Shown here piece after piece: positions 57,637 to 64,000 of a stretch of DNA of 64,000 nucleotides; positions within the stretch are counted from its first letter, which is position 1; every line of letters starts with the position of its first letter. The notes below the pieces were generated by a model. That model was not told where the DNA came from. It was given only the letters and a program-made list of their open reading frames with translations, and made no database searches. This DNA comes from Nonlabens agnitus. Lineage in GTDB: Bacteria > Bacteroidota > Bacteroidia > Flavobacteriales > Flavobacteriaceae. A program made the translations under genes and the position numbers. The DNA lies in NCBI RefSeq assembly GCF_002994045.1, contig NZ_MQUC01000003.1, positions 1,960,501 through 2,024,500 on the forward strand, given 5' to 3'.

Positions 57637-58491
57637 TTAGTCCAACGTCAAATATAGCTGAATTAAAGCCAATTTTTCCGTTGGGAATCTTGAGGTGAGC
57701 GTTACATCCTTCCAGGTTTTGAAACCATCCCGTAAGGTGCGCTGCTCTATGAGTTTATCGACAAGGTAGTCGTTAAAATATGGGATTGTTGACAGCTGGT
57801 CGCTGGTCGCGTTATTGAGCGCTAACTTTTTAAAGCCAGCCTTTGGTGTGACATAAAAGTGTTTACGCAATTCGACCATAGTAGAATCTGAAAGTCCGTA
57901 AACATCACGTACCTGCATGATGTCAATAAAACCGTCAAGTTTTTCCCGTTCTTTCACAATCCGGCCAGATAGCGCAGGTCCTATTCCATATACTTTGCGC
58001 AAATCCTCCAGCGATGCCTTGTTAATATCCATGGCAACTATTTTTCGGTCGGAGAAGTCGCTGGAGTAGCTTTTCCTAGGCTCGTTGACCCATGATGGAA
58101 ATTTGAAATAGGGCGAGATGCTATCCAGCCACTTGTCGCTTACTTTAGTGACTTGTTGAAATTGAGCAGCCGTGTTGATGAATTTTCCGCTTTCGCGAAA
58201 GCGAGACAGCCTATCCAACTCTGCTTCATTCAAACCTAAAATGTAGGCTCTATAGTCAGTGATATAATTGGGGTTGAAGGGATAAATGGTGTCCTTTCTC
58301 TTTGCCGTGGCCATCTTGATAGAATCAATTTGAGCCTGGTATTTAGAAACGTCACTCAACACGATATCTGACGTTGGTTTAGTGGCGGCATAGTATCTAA
58401 TTCCCACAACGACCACCAATAAAATGAGTAAAATAAAAATCCCTCTTTGTTGTCGCCTATTGAACAAAAAGAGGGATTTGAAATGTTTCAT
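57637..58491 (-). CDS. ComEA-like helix-hairpin-helix membrane protein
   Basis: A 284-residue protein with an N-terminal membrane anchor (GIFILLILLVVVVGIRYYA) and repeated HhH motifs: LNEAELDRLSRFRES about 90-105, DINKASLEDLRKVYGIGPALSGRIVKERE about 165-195, and LALNNATSDQLSTIPYFNDYLVDKLIEQR later. ComEA-like HhH domains bind DNA without sequence preference; a role in DNA uptake or envelope-linked DNA is possible. RFRES in the first motif is encoded by the palindrome at 58188-58203. Confidence 0.8.
   Translation of the reverse strand: MKHFKSLFLFNRRQQRGIFILLILLVVVVGIRYYAATKPTSDIVLSDVSKYQAQIDSIKMATAKRKDTIYPFNPNYITDYRAYILGLNEAELDRLSRFRESGKFINTAAQFQQVTKVSDKWLDSISPYFKFPSWVNEPRKSYSSDFSDRKIVAMDINKASLEDLRKVYGIGPALSGRIVKEREKLDGFIDIMQVRDVYGLSDSTMVELRKHFYVTPKAGFKKLALNNATSDQLSTIPYFNDYLVDKLIEQRTLRDGFKTWKDVTLTSRFPTEKLALIQLYLTLD
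58188..58203. repeat. Dispersed 16-bp palindrome CGCTTTCGCGAAAGCG
   Basis: Perfect copy in the HhH gene, read as RFRES on the minus strand. Confidence 0.95.
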
Positions 58492-58500
58492 AGCTGTTTG

Positions 58501-60585
58501 CTAGGCATCAGTCTTAAGACCTAAACTTCCTGATTTAAGCTTTTTCCAATAATCATTTAGATCGCGTCTCACCTCGCTAGACATCAATAACAACCCAATT
58601 ATATTTGGAAACGACATAGCAAGAATCATCATGTCTGAAAAGTCTAATACAGCACCTAAAGAAACAGAAGAACCTATTACTACAAACACTAAGAAAATGA
58701 CTTTGTAAACTATTTCCATGGTTCTACTTTTACCAAACAAGTATGTCCAAGCTCTCATACCGTAGTACGACCAGCTAATCATTGTACTGAATGCAAATAA
58801 GAATACTGCACCAGCAAGGACATAAGGGAACCAAGAAATAACACTACCGAAAGCATCTGAAGTAAGTTGTGCACCTGCAATGCCTTCAACCTCATGCATA
58901 CCCGTAAAAATGAGCACCAAAGCAGTCAACGTACAAACTACCACTGTGTCGATAAATGGTTCTAGTAAGGCTACAAAACCTTCAGATGGTGGATGGTGTG
59001 TTTTTGCAGCACTATGCGCAATTGCAGCAGACCCAACTCCTGCTTCATTTGAAAAAGCAGCTCTTTGAAAGCCTACGATAAGAACACCAATGATTCCTCC
59101 TTTAATTGCCGACGGACTAAAAGCCCCATCAATGATCGCACTAAACGCAGGCCCGATGTTTTCAATATTAATGATTATTACTGCAAGAGCAGCGAGAACG
59201 TAAACACTAGCCATGAAAGGAACAATTTTCTCAGTCACTTTGGCAATACTCTTAATTCCACCTATGATTACAAAACCGACCAAGATCGCGGTAACCACTC
59301 CGAACCAAAAACCATATCCATCTAAAAATTCAAACTGAGTAGCTAGACCAGCAAATGCTTGATTGGATTGAAACATATTACCTCCACCAAAAGAAGCACC
59401 AATACAAAGAACAGCAAACATAACAGCCAGAATTTTTCCAAGTCCTTTTTTATTTTGTTTTGCTAGTCCATAGCGCAAATAGTTCATTGGACCGCCGTAA
59501 ACGGAACCATCCTCTGCAATAAATCTATATTTTACACCTAGGGTACACTCAACAAATTTTGAGGACATACCTAGTAGTCCTGCAAGTATCATCCAGAATG
59601 TAGCTCCTGCACCACCTAAAGAAATGGCTACTGCAACACTAGCGATATTACCTAGTCCAACTGTCCCTGAAACTGCTGTTGCAAGGGCTTGAAAATGGGT
59701 TACCTGACCAGGTGCCGTTGGGTCATCATATTTTCCTTTTGCAAGATCAATCGAATGCTTAAATCCTCGAAAGTTTATAAAGCCCATTCTAATGGTAAAA
59801 AACAATGCCCCTAAAACCAACCATACAACGATAAAAGGAATTCCTTTTTGTTGAACATCACCATTAGGATGTAATAGAGGTACTTTATCACTGTACTCAA
59901 CTCGTGCAAATAGATGTGCTCCAGTCTCAACGACATCTCCGCTCACAGCTCCATTATAAATAACATTGCCTTCATTAAGATCTTCACCTCTACTTTGCAA
60001 GTATTGCAACGTACCATTTGATGGTGATACTACGGTAAGATCCTCACCGCCTTCTTTTGATACGATTGCGATGGGCTCGCCTACTTTAATTTGTTTGCCG
60101 TTAGGAGCCAACCAAGTTTTAAGTATGTATTTGTTAGAGTCTCCAGCCTCCCATCCTGGAATTGCTATATTCTTTCCTTCAGCGTAAACTACAGGGTCAT
60201 ACAATCCAGTTGCTGAGAACGGATCCCAAAAAAGAATACTTCCCATTGCTTCTACCGCTGGTACTGCCGCACCATTAAGGATTTCGGTGATGTGTTCTGC
60301 TTCAATTTTAAACACACCAGACGCAGAAGCACCTTGTGCATCTGTCACCTCAACTGTATAATCGATTCCTTCAGTAAGACCTCTTGCCGTGCTTGCATCG
60401 ATTGGCGTGGACTGATTTGACCATTTATAAGTATATGGCTCTTGACCTCCAGTTGCGATGATGGAAATCTCACCATCATTAATTTCTGTTGTTGGGTTTA
60501 CTTTTTTTGCAGTCAGTTCAATTTGTTGTGCATTAGTAAATGATGCAATCAACAAAAAGCTAAATAGACTTAATAGTTTGTTCAT
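58501..60585 (-). CDS. AGCS sodium:alanine symporter with extracytoplasmic N-terminal domains
   Basis: A 694-residue protein. Signal peptide [20 protein letters not shown]; a SprB-like repeat ([22 protein letters not shown]) about 22-96; a beta domain resembling biotinyl/lipoyl carriers ([48 protein letters not shown]) about 150-205 without the modified Lys; then the AGCS transporter from about 250 ([51 protein letters not shown]). AGCS members take up alanine or glycine with Na+. The added domains would lie outside the inner membrane. TTG at 60597 is an alternative start. Confidence 0.88.
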   Translation of the reverse strand: MNKLLSLFSFLLIASFTNAQQIELTAKKVNPTTEINDGEISIIATGGQEPYTYKWSNQSTPIDASTARGLTEGIDYTVEVTDAQGASASGVFKIEAEHITEILNGAAVPAVEAMGSILFWDPFSATGLYDPVVYAEGKNIAIPGWEAGDSNKYILKTWLAPNGKQIKVGEPIAIVSKEGGEDLTVVSPSNGTLQYLQSRGEDLNEGNVIYNGAVSGDVVETGAHLFARVEYSDKVPLLHPNGDVQQKGIPFIVVWLVLGALFFTIRMGFINFRGFKHSIDLAKGKYDDPTAPGQVTHFQALATAVSGTVGLGNIASVAVAISLGGAGATFWMILAGLLGMSSKFVECTLGVKYRFIAEDGSVYGGPMNYLRYGLAKQNKKGLGKILAVMFAVLCIGASFGGGNMFQSNQAFAGLATQFEFLDGYGFWFGVVTAILVGFVIIGGIKSIAKVTEKIVPFMASVYVLAALAVIIINIENIGPAFSAIIDGAFSPSAIKGGIIGVLIVGFQRAAFSNEAGVGSAAIAHSAAKTHHPPSEGFVALLEPFIDTVVVCTLTALVLIFTGMHEVEGIAGAQLTSDAFGSVISWFPYVLAGAVFLFAFSTMISWSYYGMRAWTYLFGKSRTMEIVYKVIFLVFVVIGSSVSLGAVLDFSDMMILAMSFPNIIGLLLMSSEVRRDLNDYWKKLKSGSLGLKTDA

Positions 60586-60674
60586 TTGTAGAATCAATTC
60601 GGATTAAGCAAGCAAGATGCATAAAAATCTTGCCTTTTAAAAGTTTTGTTAAGAAATAGTAAAGCTATAGCAGG

Positions 60675-61676
60675 CTACTCGTGAATTCGATAAGATTTTT
60701 GTAGCTGGGCGATCTGTTGGGAATTTCCCACAACGATGATTTTAGACCCAGTACCAATGACGGTTTCTGGACTTGGATTTACTACATATTCTCCGTCAGG
60801 AGATTTGTAACCTATAATTGTACAGCCCGTTTTTTGACGCAGGTTGAGATCGATGATAGTACATTTATTCTGGTGGTCAAACATCTGCTCAAATGAGACC
60901 TGTTCCAGATTGACCCCATCATCACCACCATAGCTCAAATTATCCCAGAATTCAATCAGATCCGGACTTACAATTAATGATGCCATATGCTGGCCACCTA
61001 TTTGGTCTGGAAGTATTACGTTGTCAGCACCAGCGAGCTTTAGTTTTTTATAACTGGTTTCTTCACTAGCTCTAGAAATGATTTTGAGATCTTTGTTAAG
61101 CTGTCTTGCACTCAAAACAATAAAAAGATTGTCTGCGTCGTCTGGAAGTGCCGTAATCAGAACAGATGCCTTACCTATCCCAGCAGATTGTAATACCTCA
61201 TCCTCATTCGCATTACCGCGGTAGAAATACTTGTTATCGAGCTGGCAATCATCAATTACCTGTTGATCCTTTTCAATGATTATGAAATCACGCTTGTAAT
61301 CCTGTAGTTTAGCCACTGCCTGTTTCCCATTACGGCCGTACCCGCAAACGATGATGTGATTTTCCATAGAGTTAAGATATTTTTTCTTTTCGCGAGCTCT
61401 TCTCGCCTGTAGCGAGTTTCTGGTTAGCAGATATTCGGAAATTACAGATACTGAATAACCTACAATCACCACACTAGTCAAGATGATGAATATGGTGAAT
61501 AGTTTGGCTTCTGGACTAGGATCTCCTATCTCACGATAACCAACGGTGGTAATAGTGATCACCGTCATGTACAAGGCATCAATCCATGACAAGCCCAGCA
61601 TGAATTTATACCCCAAACAACCTGTTACCATGACAGAGGTAAGAAGGCTTATTGCTATCGTTATTTTGTTACGCAT
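60675..61676 (-). CDS. Potassium channel with TrkA-N/RCK domain
   Basis: A 333-residue channel. Two membrane segments flank a pore loop with the filter TTVGY at 43-47 (ITITTVGYREIGD); an RCK domain starts at about 106 (HIIVCGYGRNGKQAVAKL, Rossmann GYGRNG at 112-117) and ends with a TrkA-C domain (TGCTIIGYKSPDGEYVVNPSPETVIGTGSKIIVVG). Ligand-gated K+ flux is the likely role. PspC gene 8 bp upstream. Confidence 0.92.
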   Translation of the reverse strand: MRNKITIAISLLTSVMVTGCLGYKFMLGLSWIDALYMTVITITTVGYREIGDPSPEAKLFTIFIILTSVVIVGYSVSVISEYLLTRNSLQARRAREKKKYLNSMENHIIVCGYGRNGKQAVAKLQDYKRDFIIIEKDQQVIDDCQLDNKYFYRGNANEDEVLQSAGIGKASVLITALPDDADNLFIVLSARQLNKDLKIISRASEETSYKKLKLAGADNVILPDQIGGQHMASLIVSPDLIEFWDNLSYGGDDGVNLEQVSFEQMFDHQNKCTIIDLNLRQKTGCTIIGYKSPDGEYVVNPSPETVIGTGSKIIVVGNSQQIAQLQKSYRIHE

Positions 61677-61684
61677 AGTGGTGC

Positions 61685-61912
61685 CTATAAATCAAAAACA
61701 GAACTGCGTTTGACATAAATCAAATCCTTTATGCGCAACCAAAACGCCATGATCAAATAAACTGCAAATCCAGCTCCTAGAGTAGCAAATGTAAAGTAGA
61801 TAAATGTGATGCGCACATTACGTGCACGCATGCCCAATCGGTCTGCCATTCGTGTGCTTACATAGAAACCATACTTTTCCATGTAATGTCTTAATTCTGT
61901 AACAACGCCCAT
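61685..61912 (-). CDS. PspC domain protein
   Basis: A 75-residue small membrane protein: RMADRLGMRARNVRITFIYFTFATLGAGFAVYLIMAFWLRIKDLI is the PspC pattern (short basic lead, one or two hydrophobic segments). PspC proteins act in envelope stress responses in enterobacteria; here it is linked to the K+ channel gene (8-bp gap). Function otherwise unknown. Confidence 0.8.
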   Translation of the reverse strand: MGVVTELRHYMEKYGFYVSTRMADRLGMRARNVRITFIYFTFATLGAGFAVYLIMAFWLRIKDLIYVKRSSVFDL

Positions 61913-61949
61913 ATGTCAAATGTACTCTATAGAACCTAATATTTCCTAG

Positions 61950-63221
61950 CTATTGACCGCTCATTAATCGCACACCTATATCGCATTTAAGACATAAATT
62001 CTGCTCACAATAATTAGGTTTAAGCTGCAGCACAGCCTGAGATTCCAAAGCAGTTTTAATGCCAATCAATTTCTTGAATCCTTGTGTTATCGTATTTTTT
62101 TCCATCGGGATATCGCTTATGATTCCCAGCAATTCATCGGTATTATCTTTCCCATGATGGCGAGCATAGGCAAATTTGATGGGCACGATGCAATTGATAA
62201 TTAACAGGTCGATAAAGGATTGTGTTAAGACCTTTTCTCTAGATTCGGTTTGTTTGTCAAATACATGATGCGTGTCCCAATATTTTGCAGCTTTCACGTC
62301 AAACACCGCGCTAATTTCTGCTTTGGATTTTGCCAAAATGACCTGAGCAAGCAGCATAGGATTTCTATGATACAACATAGCAAGTTGAGATAGGCGAATG
62401 GTTGGATAATTTGCTGGTCGCAACCTGAAAAACTTTAAATCTGTTGGTATAGGTTTTAATTGAAATTTCGCTTTCGCGAAAGCGAACTCCTTCTCAAGCA
62501 GGCTAAAATATCGATCTTCTCGCGGTGTGTCCAGCAATCCCAATAAGCCCATCAAAACAGATTCCAGCTGGAAAGCGTCGGCAGCCAGTTTACGCACCAC
62601 AGATTGATCCATAGCCGTTGCGATTTGCTCAAAGGCATCTGCATTTACCTTAGTTCCAAAACTGCGTGCCAGCATTTGAAAAAAGGTGGCTTCCCAGTCA
62701 TTATTGTTCTGTTTCAAGCTTTTCTCGATGCGCTGGTAGCGCTGCTCCAGTCGCTGGATGTAGACCTTTTCCAACCACATATCAACCTGAAAAGAATCCA
62801 CCTGATGGATGAGTTTCTCACAATTGATGAATTGATCGTTTTTGTAGGCGAATAGCTTTGTGTAGGTGAGAATCGCATCATCAGGCACGTATGTCGATAC
62901 CTCAAGTACTGGTATGTCGATCTCACTGCGCCTCGTGATCTCTGCATCGTGCTTCCAGACCACGTGTAGGATAACGTTGTCATAAGCTGGATCATCATCA
63001 TGGCCGTGCTTGTACCAGTCGCTGGATTTTACATGCATCTCTACATTTCCAGCCCATAATTGACCATCGATCTCTACCTGTGCATTGAAAAAATCTGGTC
63101 CAGAATGGTGATTATGATGCCCTAGGTTCTTGATCACTACCAATTGATGCTTAGTGGTACGCAGCTGTAGACCACTCAACTTTTTGAACTTCCAGAGGTA
63201 ATGGATAAAATCTTCCCGCAT
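61950..63221 (-). CDS. DUF2851 family protein
   Basis: A 423-residue protein: MREDFIHYLWKFKKL, LGHHNHHSGPDFFNAQVEIDGQLWAGNVEMHVKSSDWYKHGHDDDPAYDNVILHVVW are the conserved start of the DUF2851 family. The end has four Cys (NYCEQNLCLKCDIG) that may bind metal. The nuclease-like core pattern (H, GPDFFNA, E in NVEMH) suggests a restriction-endonuclease-like fold, which is inference. EFAFAKAKF is encoded by the palindrome at 62469-62484. Confidence 0.85.
   Translation of the reverse strand: MREDFIHYLWKFKKLSGLQLRTTKHQLVVIKNLGHHNHHSGPDFFNAQVEIDGQLWAGNVEMHVKSSDWYKHGHDDDPAYDNVILHVVWKHDAEITRRSEIDIPVLEVSTYVPDDAILTYTKLFAYKNDQFINCEKLIHQVDSFQVDMWLEKVYIQRLEQRYQRIEKSLKQNNNDWEATFFQMLARSFGTKVNADAFEQIATAMDQSVVRKLAADAFQLESVLMGLLGLLDTPREDRYFSLLEKEFAFAKAKFQLKPIPTDLKFFRLRPANYPTIRLSQLAMLYHRNPMLLAQVILAKSKAEISAVFDVKAAKYWDTHHVFDKQTESREKVLTQSFIDLLIINCIVPIKFAYARHHGKDNTDELLGIISDIPMEKNTITQGFKKLIGIKTALESQAVLQLKPNYCEQNLCLKCDIGVRLMSGQ
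62469..62484. repeat. Dispersed 16-bp palindrome CGCTTTCGCGAAAGCG
   Basis: Perfect copy in the DUF2851 gene, read as AFAKA. Confidence 0.95.
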
Positions 63222-63273
63222 GCGCCACTAGGTGAATGGACTAAGTTAAGAAGTTTTAGGATTTACGGCTCAA

Positions 63274-63350
63274 GGAATAAGGAATGAGGAATGAGGAATG
63301 AGGAATGAGGAATGAGGAATGAGGAATGAGGAATGAGGAATGAGGAAAAT
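63274..63350. repeat. 7-bp tandem repeat, GGAATGA x 9
   Basis: Nine perfect units of GGAATGA (63281-63343) with degenerate units on both sides, between DUF2851 and the cysteine-synthase-like gene. Non-coding. Confidence 0.95.
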
Positions 63351-63429
63351 TTAAAAAATCGTGCTCACAAACTTGTGCTTAGCTCTAGTGAATTTGAGAG
63401 TTATGCAAATTTTTGGGCTTGGGAACTGA

Positions 63430-63515
63430 AAATAGACAATCGGGCAACAGGTAACCGACAACTGGTAACTGATAACTAAAAACTGGCAACGGGCAACAGG
63501 CAATTAGCAACCGAC
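63430..63515. repeat. Degenerate short direct repeats (GGCAACAGG/GGTAACTG-like)
   Basis: A run of loosely repeated 9-11-bp units (for example GGGCAACAGG, GGTAACCGACAACTGG, GGCAACGGGCAACAGG) just after the end of the cysteine-synthase-like gene. No gene seen here. Confidence 0.6.
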
Positions 63516-63518
63516 AAT

Positions 63519-64000
63519 TTACTCCAGCCAGCCTTTCTCTGCCATCCATTCATCATTAAAGAATTTACCAACGTATCTGGAACCGTGATCATGGTAAAGA
63601 ATGACGACAACATCATCTTTGGTAAAGCCTACTTCTTCATGGATTTGCAACAATCCTTTGATGGCTGCGCCAGCACTGTTTCCCAGAAACATTCCTTCTT
63701 CTTTAGCCAGACGACGCGTGTAGATAGCCGCATCCTTGTCAGTGACTTTAGTAAAACCATCGATCACTTCAAAACGCACGTTTTTGGGCAAGATATCTTC
63801 GCCTATTCCTTCAGTGACGTATGGGTAGATTTCATTCTCGTCAAAAATTCCGGTTTCGTGGTATTTTTTAAATACAGATCCATAGGTATCGATTCCCCAA
63901 ATCTTAATATCTGGATTCTTGCCTTTCAAATAGGTCCCTACGCCAGAAATGGTTCCACCTGTGCCAACTCCTACTACAAAATGCGTCACTTTACCATCCG
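63519..64000 (-). CDS. PLP-dependent cysteine synthase / cystathionine beta-synthase-like, partial
   Basis: The C-terminal part of a fold type II PLP enzyme; the 5' end lies beyond the window. DGKVTHFVVGVGTGGTISGVGTYLKGKNPDIKIWGID holds the Gly-rich phosphate-binding loop, and EEGMFLGNSAGAAIKGLLQ includes the Ser that faces the PLP ring nitrogen. The sequence ending YHDHGSRYVGKFFNDEWM is common in cysteine synthase-like proteins of this phylum. Cysteine synthase and cystathionine beta-synthase cannot be told apart from this part. Confidence 0.9.
   Translation of the reverse strand, partial: DGKVTHFVVGVGTGGTISGVGTYLKGKNPDIKIWGIDTYGSVFKKYHETGIFDENEIYPYVTEGIGEDILPKNVRFEVIDGFTKVTDKDAAIYTRRLAKEEGMFLGNSAGAAIKGLLQIHEEVGFTKDDVVVILYHDHGSRYVGKFFNDEWMAEKGWLE

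Noticed and set aside
60612-60633. Hairpin GCAAGAT/ATCTTGC as terminator of the K+ channel gene
   Set aside because: No T run follows on the minus strand, so termination is not supported.

Overview
The window comes from a marine-type member of the Flavobacteriaceae (Bacteroidetes). Evidence: a type IX secretion cassette (giant protein with a type B sorting domain, PorP/SprF, OmpA-PD40 protein), flavobacterial families such as DUF2851, DUF3467, DUF819 and TIGR03643, Bacteroidetes promoters (TTTG-N18-TAnnTTTG), and almost no Shine-Dalgarno sequences except in front of rpsU. The genus is uncertain; Nonlabens or a close relative is my guess from memory of its abundant CGCTTTCGCGAAAGCG palindrome.

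Layout. 1-7.5 kb: VOC protein, YkvA protein, secreted amidohydrolase, then an outer-membrane barrel and 1011-aa TPR protein pair. 7.5-15.5 kb: FtsE, five glycosyltransferases with a lone FdtA-type sugar ketoisomerase (surface glycan genes), a 2-oxoacid dehydrogenase E2, and recR. 16-28 kb: housekeeping and membrane genes (Na+ symporter, CoA-binding protein, FabH-like KAS III, AlkB, hydrolase, DUF819), a compact idi-queD-manA operon, and prfC. 28-41 kb: the T9SS cassette, dominated by a ~3,360-aa surface protein made of calcium-binding thrombospondin type 3 repeats and SdrD-like B repeats. 41-55 kb: one translation/transcription block read leftward, tRNA-Thr, tRNA-Tyr, tRNA-Gly, tRNA-Thr, tuf, tRNA-Trp, secE, nusG, rplK, rplA, rplJ, rplL, rpoB, rpoC, DUF3467. 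55-64 kb: xerC, rpsU, acyl-CoA dehydrogenase, a HhH protein, an unusual AGCS symporter fusion, a K+ channel, PspC, DUF2851 and a truncated cysteine-synthase-like gene.

The most unusual signal is dispersed, not a gene. The perfect 16-bp palindrome CGCTTTCGCGAAAGCG occurs 16 times in 64 kb, plus several one-mismatch or partial copies, about once per 4 kb, both between and inside genes. It is open in all frames (AFAKA, RFRES, SLSRKR). Comparison of homologous modules inside the giant gene indicates that it can replace codons without changing length. In one glycosyltransferase gene the palindrome appears to be split by a second repeat.

Other points of note: the giant surface gene is broken by a one-base frameshift confined to ten bases; it has sharply GC-rich blocks suggesting module exchange; rpsU carries an 11-base Shine-Dalgarno match; an intergenic hairpin cluster ending in a terminator may be a small RNA; and a 7-bp tandem repeat lies near the right end. 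All assignments are by reading motifs; no database search was possible.
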